A DNA stretch of 64,000 bases, taken from positions 1,302,001 through 1,366,000 of the forward strand of contig OZ248345.1 in the NCBI GenBank assembly GCA_965234365.1, in the 5' to 3' direction. The translations under genes were made by a program, and so were the position numbers. The stretch is from Planktophila grossartii. Its GTDB lineage: Bacteria; Actinomycetota; Actinomycetes; Nanopelagicales; Nanopelagicaceae. The notes under the pieces are model-generated. The model was not told where the DNA came from. It saw only the letters and a list, made by a program, of their open reading frames with translations, and did not search any database. Of the stretch, positions 17,032 through 26,072 are shown in pieces. Position 1 is the first letter of the stretch; each line of letters opens with the position of its first letter.

Positions 17032-17490
17032 CTACTTAACTTCTACAGTTAACTCAACCTCTACAGGTGAGTTAAGCGGAAGTTCAGCAACACCGAGTGC
17101 GCTTCGTGCAGCAACTCCGGCATCTCCCCAGATATGCATAAAGAGCTCTGATGCTCCATTTGCAACTGCTGGCTGAGAGATAAATCCAGGTGCACCGTTT
17201 ACGTAACAGACAATGCGAACTACCTTCACGATTGAATCTACTGGAGCAACGAGTTCGACGGCAGAGAGTGCGTTCAGTGCGCAGATCTTTGCGAGCTCAT
17301 ATGCCTCTTCAACAGAGACATCTGCGCCAACTTTTCCAGTCTTTGCAATAGCACCATCAACCATCGGAAGTTGGCCCGCAGTAAAGACGATATTGCCAGT
17401 ACGAACTGCAGGAACATATGCAGCAAGTGGCTTTGATGAAACTGGAAGTACTAAGCCCTTTTCAGCGAGCTTTGCGCGGACATCAGTCAT
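17032..17490 (-). CDS. RidA family protein
   Basis: YjgF/YER057c/UK114-fold protein of 152 residues; many members hydrolyse reactive enamine/imine intermediates released by PLP enzymes. The fold is recognisable from NIVFTAGQLPMVDG, VVRIVCYVNG and the terminal ARSALGVAELPLNSPVEVE segment, where the arginine corresponds to the family's conserved region. It is the actinobacterial subfamily that neighbours a DUF4177 gene. Its ATG overlaps the stop of that gene (TAATG). Confidence 0.88.
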   Translation of the reverse strand: MTDVRAKLAEKGLVLPVSSKPLAAYVPAVRTGNIVFTAGQLPMVDGAIAKTGKVGADVSVEEAYELAKICALNALSAVELVAPVDSIVKVVRIVCYVNGAPGFISQPAVANGASELFMHIWGDAGVAARSALGVAELPLNSPVEVELTVEVK

Positions 17491-17642
17491 TACTTAACCT
17501 CACGCTTCATATAAGCAACGAGTTGTTCGCCTCCTGGTGCTGGAATTACTGTGACGAGTTCCCAACCATCTGAACCCCATGTATCGAGAATCTGCTTTGT
17601 TGCATGTGAAAGTAGTGGAACTGTTGCGTATTCAAACTTCAT
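17490..17642 (-). CDS. DUF4177-like small protein
   Basis: A 50-residue ORF that starts MKFEYATVPLLSHATKQIL and contains DGWELVTVIP. This matches the small DUF4177 proteins found directly upstream of ridA in streptomycetes and mycobacteria. The function is unknown. The stop overlaps the ridA start codon, so the two are probably translated together. A GGGGCAAC stretch before the ATG may serve as a ribosome site. Too short for many gene finders, but the conserved context makes it convincing. Confidence 0.88.
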   Translation of the reverse strand: MKFEYATVPLLSHATKQILDTWGSDGWELVTVIPAPGGEQLVAYMKREVK

Positions 17643-17664
17643 TAGTTGCCCCTTGGCTATTCGA

Positions 17665-18117
17665 TTAGTTGGCTAGCGCTGCTTTAACGAGAGATGAAAC
17701 GAGTGATCCATCTGCCTTTCCTGCAATCTGTGGCTTGATTGCGCCCATGACCTTGCCCATATCGGCTGGTCCTGCTGCGCCAGTTGATGCAACTGCTGCT
17801 GCGATTAACTTCTTAATATCGTCTTCAGAAAGTTGTGCAGGTAAGTACTTAGCGATGACTTCGCCTTCAGCCTTCTCTTCTGCTGCCTTATCTGTGCGTC
17901 CTGCCTTTGCAAACTCTTCTGCTGCTTCGCGACGCTTCTTCGCTTCGCGGGAGAGCACTGTGATGATTTCGTCATCAGAAAGTACGCGCGCCTCTTTACC
18001 TGAAACCTCTTCATTAGTGATTGCAGTCAGAACCATACGAATGGTGCCTGATACAACTTTGTCGCTGCTGCGAATTGCTTCAGTGAGGTCAGTCTTAAGT
18101 GTCTCTTTGAGTCCCAT
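17665..18117 (-). CDS. yqeY: GatB/YqeY domain protein
   Basis: A 150-residue protein of the YqeY family, related to the tail domain of the GatB amidotransferase subunit. Visible marks are VSGTIRMVLTAITNEEV near residue 22, REAKKRREAAEEFAKAGR and the C-terminal ADMGKVMGAIKPQIAGKADG. Members are thought to assist tRNA-dependent amidation or bind tRNA, but function is unproven. Divergent from the metallophosphoesterase gene with a 14 bp gap. Confidence 0.93.
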   Translation of the reverse strand: MGLKETLKTDLTEAIRSSDKVVSGTIRMVLTAITNEEVSGKEARVLSDDEIITVLSREAKKRREAAEEFAKAGRTDKAAEEKAEGEVIAKYLPAQLSEDDIKKLIAAAVASTGAAGPADMGKVMGAIKPQIAGKADGSLVSSLVKAALAN

Positions 18118-18131
18118 GGGTTAATCTTCTC

Positions 18132-18953
18132 ATGACTATGACCTACGTTCTCCGCGAGGCCGAGATGCCTATCTTGCCGCCAGGCCACGACGATATTCGT
18201 GTTCTGCACTTCTCTGACCTGCACCTCACACCGGCACGGACAAAAGAGATTGCAGATATCAAGTCATTTATTTCTCTCAAGCCCGATCTTGTAATCAGCA
18301 CCGGCGATTTCTTGGCACACAAGAACGCAGTGCCTGTGGCTCTTGATGCACTCGATGCGCTTCTAGATATCCCCGGACTCTTTGTCTTTGGTTCTAATGA
18401 TTACTACGAACCAGTTCCTAAGAATCCTTTGAAGTACTTGTTACCAAATCACGGTAAGCGAGTTCATGGGCCAGAACTCCCCTGGCAAGAACTTGATGCA
18501 GGGTTGCAAGCTCGCGGCTGGAAGAACATCAATACATCTCGCACCACAATCACCATCAATAAGACTGTGATTGAAGCTCGTGGCACAGATGATGCGCACC
18601 TTGAATTTGATGATTACTCACTCGTTGCCGGTGAAGCTGGAAAATGCCATGTTGCAATTGGCGTTACTCATGCACCTTACTTAAGAATTATTGAAGGAAT
18701 GAAGAACGATCATCTCGATGCAATCTTTGCTGGTCACACACATGGTGGCCAAGTACGACTTCCTTGGCCCGGTGGATCAAAGGCGCTCACAACCAATTGT
18801 GATCTACCTACGTGGCGTGCACGCGGTTTAACTGTTGTTAAAGGTGAACCGCTCTTAAACGTTTCGGCAGGTATGGGAACAGGACCGTTCTCACGAATAA
18901 GAGTGGCAAGCCCACCAGAAGTTTCTCTGGTGACGCTTACCGCAGCTTTTTAG
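18132..18953 (+). CDS. Metallophosphoesterase
   Basis: Calcineurin-like phosphoesterase with motifs HFSDLHLT (metal His/Asp), STGDFLAH, FGSNDYY (the GNHD motif with Ser for Gly and Tyr for Asp-flanking residue) and AGHTHGGQ near the C-terminus. It is 273 residues and lacks a signal peptide or clear membrane helix. Homologues lie next to a penicillin-binding protein in many actinobacteria; that gene is absent here. The substrate is unknown. ATG at 18138 is an alternative start. Its stop abuts the gmd stop. Confidence 0.88.
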   Translation: MTMTYVLREAEMPILPPGHDDIRVLHFSDLHLTPARTKEIADIKSFISLKPDLVISTGDFLAHKNAVPVALDALDALLDIPGLFVFGSNDYYEPVPKNPLKYLLPNHGKRVHGPELPWQELDAGLQARGWKNINTSRTTITINKTVIEARGTDDAHLEFDDYSLVAGEAGKCHVAIGVTHAPYLRIIEGMKNDHLDAIFAGHTHGGQVRLPWPGGSKALTTNCDLPTWRARGLTVVKGEPLLNVSAGMGTGPFSRIRVASPPEVSLVTLTAAF

Positions 18954-19937
18954 CTACTTCTTCAACGCCTCAATATCGGCATCAACCATAAGTTCTGCAA
19001 GCTCTTTCCAATGAGTCTTTGCCTTCCAATTCAAAGCCTTTTCAGCCTTTGATGGATCTCCGATAAGTGCATCGACCTCTGTTGGGCGGATGTATTTCTT
19101 ATCTGTCTCAACATGGTCTTGCCAGTTAAGTCCTGCGCGTGAAAACGCTGCTTCTGCAAAATCTTTGACTGTTGCCCCAACGCCGGTGGCAACAACGTAA
19201 TCAGATGGCTTATCTTGCTGAAGCATCAGCCACATTGATTCGACATACTCTTTTGCATAACCCCAGTCACGAACTGCATCGAGGTTTCCAAGGAATAGCT
19301 TGTCTTGCTTGCCAGCCTTGATGGCAGCAACTGCGCGAGTAATTTTGCGAGTTACGAATGTTTCACCGCGGCGTGGGGATTCGTGGTTGAACAAAATTCC
19401 GTTTGTTGCATGAAGGCCATAACCATCGCGGTAGTTAACGGTGCACCAGTAAGCCATCAACTTTGCAGCTGCATATGGCGACTGTGGGCGAAATACTGAA
19501 GTTTCATTCTGTGGTGGTGGAGTGGAACCAAAGAGTTCAGAAGTTGATGCTTGATAAAAACGAATATCAAGATCTGCAGAACGAATCGCTTCAAGAAGAC
19601 CAACAGCGCCAACAGCATCTACTTGACCTGTGTACTGAGGCATAGTGAACGAAACCTGAACGTGTGACTGTGCACCGAGGTTATAGACCTCTGTTGGCTT
19701 AATTTCGCGGATGAGGTTGGTAAGTCCAACACCGTCAATAAGGTCGCCATAGTGCAGGAAGAGCTTTGGATTCTTATCGTGTGGATCTTGATAGATGTGA
19801 TCGATGCGTGAGGTATTAAATGTTGAGGATCGACGAATCAGGCCGTGTACCTCATATCCTTTTGCGAGCAAGAACTCTGCAAGGTATGAACCATCTTGAC
19901 CTGTAACACCAGTTATTAGTGCAACTTTTCTACTCAT
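18954..19937 (-). CDS. gmd: GDP-mannose 4,6-dehydratase
   Basis: Short-chain dehydrogenase-fold enzyme making GDP-4-keto-6-deoxymannose. The NADP-binding GVTGQDGSYLAEFL is the Gmd-specific form of the Rossmann motif, STSELFGS carries the catalytic Ser/Thr-Glu, and SPYAAAKLMAYW holds the YxxxK pair. Length 327 aa is normal. It overlaps fcl by 4 bp, giving a complete two-step route to GDP-L-fucose for cell-surface glycans. Confidence 0.96.
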   Translation of the reverse strand: MSRKVALITGVTGQDGSYLAEFLLAKGYEVHGLIRRSSTFNTSRIDHIYQDPHDKNPKLFLHYGDLIDGVGLTNLIREIKPTEVYNLGAQSHVQVSFTMPQYTGQVDAVGAVGLLEAIRSADLDIRFYQASTSELFGSTPPPQNETSVFRPQSPYAAAKLMAYWCTVNYRDGYGLHATNGILFNHESPRRGETFVTRKITRAVAAIKAGKQDKLFLGNLDAVRDWGYAKEYVESMWLMLQQDKPSDYVVATGVGATVKDFAEAAFSRAGLNWQDHVETDKKYIRPTEVDALIGDPSKAEKALNWKAKTHWKELAELMVDADIEALKK

Positions 19938-20866
19938 CGTCTCGCTACTCCCTTTGCAGATGCATCTTTATACCAAGCGATAGTTGATGCAATTCCATCA
20001 CTTAAAGAAATCTTCGGTGCCCAACCTAGCGATTTAGCCTTCGAAACATCAAGAACCTTGCGTGGAGTCCCATCAGGTTTTGATGAATCCCATGCGATTT
20101 CGCCTTCAAAGCCCGCTAATTGAGCGACAAGTTCGGCAAGTGCCTTAATTGTGAGATCTTCGCCAGTTCCGATATTGATGTGATCGGATGAGTTGTAATT
20201 TGCACCAAGGTGAACCACTGCAGTAGCAAGGTCGTCGACGTGAAGGAATTCGCGCTTTGGTGAACCGGTCCCCCATAAAGTTTCAGTTGCGACTTTCTTT
20301 TCAGCTGCCTCAACGAAGCGACGAATAAATGCAGGAAGCACATGCGAACCTTTAAGTTCAAAGTTGTCGTTAGGGCCGTAGAGATTTGTTGGCATCAATG
20401 AAATCCATGTGCGGCCATACTCTTTACGGAAAGATTTAATGAGTTCGATGCCGGCAATCTTTGCAATTGCATAGGCGGAGTTGGTCTCTTCAAGAGGACC
20501 AGTCAGTAAATACTCTTCTTTAATTGGTTGCGCGCAATCGCGTGGATAGATACAGCTTGAGCCCAAGAAGATAAATTTTTCTACATCGGCAGCATGGGCT
20601 GCTTCCATGAGATTGCTCTGGATACGCACATTGTCTGAAAGGAACTCGACTGGAAATGCGTTATTGGCACCGATTCCGCCAACCTTGGCAGCCGCATCTA
20701 CAACAAGAGTTGGCTTGGTCTTCTTGAGATATGCCGTCGTGGCATCGCGATCGAGGAGATCAACGACTGAGCGGTTGAGCGCAATGACCTCTGCACCGGT
20801 CGCTTGATAGGCACGCACGATTGCAGAGCCCGCAAGACCAGTTCCGCCCGCGACAACGATTGTCAT
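19934..20866 (-). CDS. fcl: GDP-L-fucose synthase
   Basis: Epimerase/reductase that completes GDP-L-fucose synthesis. NAD(P)-binding motif GGTGLAGSAIVRAY near the start, the catalytic GSSCIYP serine region and SAYAIAKIAG (YxxxK) are present; length 310 aa. Upstream gene of the gmd pair; starts 19 bp after asd ends on the same strand. Confidence 0.96.
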   Translation of the reverse strand: MTIVVAGGTGLAGSAIVRAYQATGAEVIALNRSVVDLLDRDATTAYLKKTKPTLVVDAAAKVGGIGANNAFPVEFLSDNVRIQSNLMEAAHAADVEKFIFLGSSCIYPRDCAQPIKEEYLLTGPLEETNSAYAIAKIAGIELIKSFRKEYGRTWISLMPTNLYGPNDNFELKGSHVLPAFIRRFVEAAEKKVATETLWGTGSPKREFLHVDDLATAVVHLGANYNSSDHINIGTGEDLTIKALAELVAQLAGFEGEIAWDSSKPDGTPRKVLDVSKAKSLGWAPKISLSDGIASTIAWYKDASAKGVARR

Positions 20867-20885
20867 GTCGTCAGTCTAGTTGCGT

Positions 20886-21980
20886 TTACTTGCTGAATTC
20901 AGCAGCGACTAGTTCTGCAATTTGTGCAGTATTTAACGCTGCGCCCTTACGCAAGTTATCTCCGCATACAAAGAGGTCGATGGCCTTTGGATTATCCAAA
21001 GACTGACGGACGCGACCAACCCATGTTGGATCAGTTCCAACTACATCTGCTGGAGTTGGGAACTCCTTCTTCTCTGGGTTGTCATAGAGCATTACGCCTT
21101 CTGCCTTTTTAAGTGCAGATTGGGCAGCCTTACGAGTAACAACCTTTGAGAATGTTGCATGCACTGTGAGTGAGTGAGTTGTAATCACTGGCACGCGAAC
21201 ACATGTTGCAGAAACCTTGAGCTTGGGCATTCCTAGAATCTTGCGAGATTCATTACGAACCTTGAGTTCTTCAGATGAGTAACCAGCTTCTTTGAGTGAA
21301 CCTGCCCATGGAACAACGTTCATTGCAAGGGGTGCTGGGAATGGGCCAAGGTCTGTGATTACTCCACGAAGATCCTTTGCAACGGAACCGAGGTTCTTTC
21401 CAGCGACCTTTGAAATCTGATCATGAAGTGCATCAATGCCAGGCTGACCGGCACCTGATGCTGCTTGGTATGAAGAAACAACGAGTTCCTTGAGACCGAA
21501 CTTCTTATCGAGTGCGCCCATTGCAACAATCATTGAAAGTGTTGTGCAGTTTGGATTTGAGATAATTCCCTTTGGACGCTTCTTAATGTCTTTTGGATTT
21601 ACTTCAGGGACAACCAATGGGACTTTCTTATCCATACGGAATGCACCTGAGTTATCGACGACAACAGCGCCGCGCTTTGCAGCAATTGGCGCCCACTCTG
21701 CAGAAATCTCATCTGGTACGTCGAACATCGCGATATCGATGCCATCGAAAGCTTCAGGTGAAAGTGCAACAACTGTTAGTTCTTCACCGCGACACATCAA
21801 CTTCTTGCCAGCACTTCGCGCAGATGCAATCAAGCGGATTTCGCCGTAGACATTCTTACGTTTGCTCAAGATATCGAGCATGACAGTTCCGACAGCACCG
21901 GTCGCGCCGACTACTGCGAGCGAAGGAAGTTTCTTTGCAGCTTTAGCTTTCTTAACTGGCTTTGTTATCTTCTTTGTCAT
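20886..21980 (-). CDS. asd: Aspartate-semialdehyde dehydrogenase
   Basis: NADPH-dependent reduction of aspartyl phosphate, feeding lysine, threonine, methionine and diaminopimelate synthesis. GATGAVG near residue 25 binds NADP; SNPNCTT holds the catalytic cysteine. The 364 residues include a lysine-rich N-terminal extension of about 18 residues (KKITKPVKKAKAAKK) before the usual start, an unusual but possible addition. The ATG overlaps the lysC stop by 4 bp, favouring this start. Confidence 0.95.
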   Translation of the reverse strand: MTKKITKPVKKAKAAKKLPSLAVVGATGAVGTVMLDILSKRKNVYGEIRLIASARSAGKKLMCRGEELTVVALSPEAFDGIDIAMFDVPDEISAEWAPIAAKRGAVVVDNSGAFRMDKKVPLVVPEVNPKDIKKRPKGIISNPNCTTLSMIVAMGALDKKFGLKELVVSSYQAASGAGQPGIDALHDQISKVAGKNLGSVAKDLRGVITDLGPFPAPLAMNVVPWAGSLKEAGYSSEELKVRNESRKILGMPKLKVSATCVRVPVITTHSLTVHATFSKVVTRKAAQSALKKAEGVMLYDNPEKKEFPTPADVVGTDPTWVGRVRQSLDNPKAIDLFVCGDNLRKGAALNTAQIAELVAAEFSK

Positions 21981-23248
21981 CGACCTGTTCCTCCGTATAC
22001 GACTGCCTCGTTCTGATCTGAATCAAGGCCGAAAGCTGTATGTGCTGCTTGTGCTGCCCGCTCGAGATCGCCCTCGCGGACAATGACAGAGATGCGAATT
22101 TCTGATGTAGAAATCATTTCAATATTCACACCCGCTTCAGCCATTGCAGCAAAGAAGGTAGCTGTCACACCTGGGTGTGAACGCATTCCTGCGCCAACGA
22201 GTGAGAGCTTTCCGATGGTGTCGTCATACTGAATTGATGCGAAGCCAACTTCACCTTGAATCTTCTTAAGAACAGTTGTTGCTTCAGCGCCATCTGCCTT
22301 TGGCAAGGTAAATGAGATATCGGTAAGACCTGTCGCTGCAGCAGAAACGTTCTGCACAATCATGTCGATATTGAGGTCGTTATCAGCAAGCGCTTGGAAG
22401 ATGCGCGCAGCAACACCTGTGCGGTCAGGAACACCGACGATAGTTACCTTCGCCTCTGACTTATCGTGTGCGACTCCGGCGATGATTGCTTGCTCCATGG
22501 TGCCTCCTTCTGGGTGGTTCTCAACTACCCATGTTCCTTCTAGTGGTGAAAAAGATGAACGGACGTGAATCGGTAACTTGAAACGACGCGCATATTCGAC
22601 GCAACGCAAGTGAAGAACTTTTGCACCCGCTGCAGCGAGTTCAAGCATCTCTTCATAAGTAACAGTCTTTAATTTGCGAGCTGCTGGAATTACTCGTGGA
22701 TCGGCAGAGAAGATTCCATCAACATCTGTGTAGATTTCACAGACATCTGCATCGAGTGCGGCAGCGAGCGCCACAGCTGTTGTATCGGAACCACCTCGAC
22801 CAAGTGTTGTAATGTCATTTGTATCTTGCGAAATTCCTTGGAAGCCAGCAACGATTGCAATTGATCCTGAATCAATCGCCTCACGGATTCGGCCAGGTGT
22901 TACATCGATAATGCGCGCCTTGCCGTGAGTTGAATCTGTGATTACTCCAGCTTGTGAACCAGTGAAAGAGAGCGCTTCGAATCCAAGATTGTTAATTGCA
23001 ATTGCAAGAAGAGCCATAGAAATTCGCTCGCCCGCTGTTAACAACATATCGAGTTCGCGCCCTGGTGGAATCGGGCTGACTTGGTTGGCGAGATCGATCA
23101 ATTCATCAGTGGTATCGCCCATGGCGCTGACCACTACGACGACCTGATTGCCCGCCTTCTTTGTAGCAACGATGCGTGCAGCAACGCGCTTGAGCCCCTC
23201 GGCATCAGCGACTGAGGAACCACCAAACTTCTGAACAATGAGACCCAT
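21977..23248 (-). CDS. lysC: Aspartokinase
   Basis: Phosphorylates aspartate, first step of the aspartate pathway. The N-terminal VQKFGGSSVAD and the kinase domain (about residues 1-250) are followed by two ACT domains that normally bind lysine/threonine for feedback control. Length 423 aa matches the actinobacterial type, where an internal start often gives a separate beta subunit; that is not resolved here. Operon with asd. Confidence 0.95.
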   Translation of the reverse strand: MGLIVQKFGGSSVADAEGLKRVAARIVATKKAGNQVVVVVSAMGDTTDELIDLANQVSPIPPGRELDMLLTAGERISMALLAIAINNLGFEALSFTGSQAGVITDSTHGKARIIDVTPGRIREAIDSGSIAIVAGFQGISQDTNDITTLGRGGSDTTAVALAAALDADVCEIYTDVDGIFSADPRVIPAARKLKTVTYEEMLELAAAGAKVLHLRCVEYARRFKLPIHVRSSFSPLEGTWVVENHPEGGTMEQAIIAGVAHDKSEAKVTIVGVPDRTGVAARIFQALADNDLNIDMIVQNVSAAATGLTDISFTLPKADGAEATTVLKKIQGEVGFASIQYDDTIGKLSLVGAGMRSHPGVTATFFAAMAEAGVNIEMISTSEIRISVIVREGDLERAAQAAHTAFGLDSDQNEAVVYGGTGR

Positions 23249-23338
23249 GGCTTAATAGTGAAGCACTCTCAATACTGGCGCTACCCGATTAAGGGAAATT
23301 CTTAATATATGAGACGGCTTATCGCCCACATAGTGAGA

Positions 23339-23944
23339 CTAAAGGTTGGTTCGGCCTTCGAATGCTCGTCCGAGCGTAACTTCGTCGGCATATTCAAGAT
23401 CTCCGCCTACAGGCAGGCCTGATGCGAGGCGCGAGACGTTGATGCCCATCGGCTTGATGAGGCGAGCTAAGTAGGTCGCTGTCGCTTCGCCCTCAAGGTT
23501 TGGATCGGTCGCCAAGATGATTTCAGTAATCGCTGAATCTGAAAGGCGCTGCATTAATTCGCGGATGCGTAGCTGGTCAGGACCGATTCCATCGATAGGG
23601 CTGATTGCTCCACCGAGCACGTGATACTTCCCGCGGAATTCGCGAGTGCGCTCGATTGCAATGACATCTTTACTCTCTTCAACAACGCAGATCTTTGTTC
23701 CATCACGACGTGGGTCACGACAGATGCGACATTCAGTTTCTTCAGAGACGTTGCCGCATTGAGTACAGAACTTCACACGTTCCTTAACGGTACGCACTGC
23801 TTCAACGAGGTTAGCTGCGATTTCAGAATCTGATTGCAGAATATGGAAAGCGATACGTTGTGCGGACTTTGGTCCGATTCCAGGTAGGCGACCTAATGCA
23901 TCAATCAGATCTTGAATCGCGCCTTCATACATTCCGGTAGACAT
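23339..23944 (-). CDS. recR: Recombination mediator protein RecR
   Basis: RecFOR-pathway protein for daughter-strand gap repair. An N-terminal helix-hairpin-helix (LGRLPGIGPKSAQRIAFH), a four-cysteine zinc finger (CTQC...CRIC, residues about 56-71) and a Toprim domain (ICVVEESKDVIAIE onward) are in the normal order; 201 aa. Its ATG overlaps the dnaX stop by 1 bp, so the ybaB/ebfC gene that usually lies between them is missing here. Confidence 0.96.
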   Translation of the reverse strand: MSTGMYEGAIQDLIDALGRLPGIGPKSAQRIAFHILQSDSEIAANLVEAVRTVKERVKFCTQCGNVSEETECRICRDPRRDGTKICVVEESKDVIAIERTREFRGKYHVLGGAISPIDGIGPDQLRIRELMQRLSDSAITEIILATDPNLEGEATATYLARLIKPMGINVSRLASGLPVGGDLEYADEVTLGRAFEGRTNL

Positions 23945-25746
23945 TAGTCGTGGTTCGTTTCGCTAATGACCGTTGCACCGAGTTCGGCTGCAAGCAGAGC
24001 TGCACCTGAAAGTTGTGTGGGATCTGATGGAGCTTCTGATGTGCGAACTGCGCGAGCTTCAGGAGTTGAGGTTGTATCGATACTTGGATCAACGGTCACT
24101 TCAATCTTACGATCGAGGCCAACGACTTCGATAAATGCTTGGCGCAGAATCTCTTCTGATTCGCTACGAACAAATGAATCACGTGCGCCTGCGTTGACGA
24201 TTCCGATCGTAATAATTTTCTCGTCGACTCCCAGAATCTGTGCACTCGCTGAAAGCAGTGACCACGTGAGGCGGCGGCGCTTCTTCACATTCTCAATCAC
24301 GTCAGGCCACAAACGACGAAGCCCAGCGACATCTATTGAATCAATCTTTGGTCTCGCTGGCTCAGAAGCTTGCTTCGTCGAACTGCTTGCTTCGCGCACA
24401 ACTTCGACTCCAGCAACTTCTTTCGCCGCTTTCGCAGGAGCTTCTCGCTTCGCCTCGGCGGTTACTGGACTCACATAATCCGCTGGATCCGGTTGCTTTG
24501 AAGCATCCGAAGAATTCTGATTAAGGAGACTATGTGAGCGAAGCGAGTTAGTCGACGTATCAGGAATTCGAGGCAGCGTTGCTATCGACTCTACGCGCTC
24601 AAGGCGTTCGATGCGGGCGAGCATTCCGGATTCTGAGGAGTCGCCGATTGGAAGAAGGATGCGGCCGCAGATGAGTTCGAGAATCAAACGGGGAGCTGTT
24701 GCGCCGCGCATCTGGGTGAGGCCTTCTGCTGCAATATCTGCTGCACGTGAAAGTGATGCTTGTCCGATGTTCTGTGCCTGAACGCGCATACGTTCGAGTT
24801 GATCATCAGGAAGTTCGCGCAAGATGCTGTTGGCATTAGTTGCTTCAAGTGCGTCAACAATCATGAGATCGCGAAGTCGTTCGAGTAAATCTTGTGTGAA
24901 GCGACGCGGGTCGTGTCCTGATTCAATAACGCGATCAACAGTCTTAAATAACGTTGCACCATCGCGAGCAGAGATTGCATCCATCGCATCATCAAGAAGT
25001 GCGCCATCAGTGAAACCAAGGAGTTGAATAGCGATTTCGTAGCTGACGCCATCTTTTCCTGCACCTGCAAGAAGCTGACCAAGAACAGAGAGCGCATCGC
25101 GCACGGATCCGCCAGATGCACGAACCACTAGTGGAATAACTCCCTTAGCGACTTTAACGCCTTCGGATTCGCAGACCTTTTCGAGGTGCGTTGCAAGGGT
25201 GCCTGGTGGAACTAAACGGAATGGGTAGTGATGTGTACGAGAACGAATAGTTGAAATCAACTTTTCAGGTTCAGTTGTAGCAAAGATAAAGATGACGTGC
25301 GCAGGTGGTTCTTCAACAACTTTAAGTAGCGCATTTGCAGCGCCCGGGCCAAGCTGGTGGGCCTCATCGATAATGTAAATCTTGTACTTGCTCTGAACTG
25401 GTGCGAAGAATGCTTTATCGCGAAGGTCGCGCGCATCATCTACAAGTCCGTGTGTAGCTGCATCGAGTTCAATGACATCGATAGAACCTGGACCATTTGC
25501 AACGAGATCTTTACATGATTGGCACTCACCACATGGAGTAGGTGTCGCGCCTTTTTCGCAGTTAAGTGAGCGCGCCATGATGCGAGCGCTTGATGTCTTG
25601 CCACAACCGCGTGGGCCGCTAAAGAGATATGCGTGATGTGTTTTGCCTGATTCAAGCGCGTTAGATAAAGGAACAGTGACATGTTCTTGCCCGATGACAT
25701 CTGCAAATACAGAGGGGCGATACTTTCGATATAACGCTAACGACAT
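23944..25746 (-). CDS. dnaX: DNA polymerase III subunits gamma/tau
   Basis: Clamp-loader ATPase. Walker A is SGPRGCGKTSSARI (about residue 44), the zinc module has cysteines in NCEKGATPTPCGECQSC, Walker B/DEAH-like IDEAHQLGPGA follows. The C-terminal third (from about residue 390) is a low-complexity linker plus a tau-like domain VAGLRRLWPDVIENVKKRRR. Length 600 aa. No obvious slippery frameshift site was noticed. Lies downstream of the SRP RNA on the same strand. Confidence 0.94.
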   Translation of the reverse strand: MSLALYRKYRPSVFADVIGQEHVTVPLSNALESGKTHHAYLFSGPRGCGKTSSARIMARSLNCEKGATPTPCGECQSCKDLVANGPGSIDVIELDAATHGLVDDARDLRDKAFFAPVQSKYKIYIIDEAHQLGPGAANALLKVVEEPPAHVIFIFATTEPEKLISTIRSRTHHYPFRLVPPGTLATHLEKVCESEGVKVAKGVIPLVVRASGGSVRDALSVLGQLLAGAGKDGVSYEIAIQLLGFTDGALLDDAMDAISARDGATLFKTVDRVIESGHDPRRFTQDLLERLRDLMIVDALEATNANSILRELPDDQLERMRVQAQNIGQASLSRAADIAAEGLTQMRGATAPRLILELICGRILLPIGDSSESGMLARIERLERVESIATLPRIPDTSTNSLRSHSLLNQNSSDASKQPDPADYVSPVTAEAKREAPAKAAKEVAGVEVVREASSSTKQASEPARPKIDSIDVAGLRRLWPDVIENVKKRRRLTWSLLSASAQILGVDEKIITIGIVNAGARDSFVRSESEEILRQAFIEVVGLDRKIEVTVDPSIDTTSTPEARAVRTSEAPSDPTQLSGAALLAAELGATVISETNHD

Positions 25747-25821
25747 CTTTATCTACTCTCGTTAAGGCCGCGATTCAATTCACTTCTAATTGACCGAGAC
25801 TTACTTATTCACTTCTTTTCT

Positions 25822-25913
25822 AGGGACCTCCGGTGCACCCGCCAGAGCGTACCTACCCTTGCTGTATTCCTACCCTGGGGGAGTTCAGCACGGTGACGTC
25901 GCACCGGAGATCT
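25822..25913 (-). ncRNA. ffs: Signal recognition particle RNA (4.5S type)
   Basis: Upstream of dnaX as in other actinobacteria. Read on the minus strand, the RNA contains the SRP domain IV hairpin: CAGG, stem GTA, GGAA tetraloop, stem TAC, then AGCA, which is exactly the symmetric-loop/tetraloop arrangement bound by Ffh. The ends pair over about 12 bp (CTCCGGTGC with GCACCGGAG). A -10-like TAGGAT at 25925-25920 puts the 5' end near 25913. The 3' end is estimated from pairing; no U-rich terminator follows. Confidence 0.88.
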
Positions 25914-25987
25914 GCTCCAATCCTACGTGTCAGGGCAGACTTCGAGCACCGCTACCCTTGGGGCGTTGAGGCTCGCGCCTTAGCGCT

Positions 25988-26072
25988 GGAGGATTCGCAT
26001 AGCGGCCGAGTGCGCACGCTTGGAAAGCGTGTATAGGGAAACCTATCGAGGGTTCAAATCCCTCATCCTCCG
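25988..26072 (+). tRNA. tRNA-Ser(GGA)
   Basis: An 85-nt cloverleaf with acceptor GGAGGAT/ATCCTCC, anticodon arm ACGCTTGGAAAGCGT with anticodon GGA reading UCC/UCU, a class II long variable arm (GTATAGGGAAACCTAT) and a GGTTCAAATCC T-arm. CCA is not encoded. The 3' end is overlapped by the tail of a hypothetical ORF on the opposite strand. Confidence 0.95.

Noticed and set aside
23297..23315. ATTAAG...CTTAAT hairpin between recR and lysC as terminator
   Set aside because: Stem is only six A/T-rich pairs with no following T-run; too weak to list as a feature.
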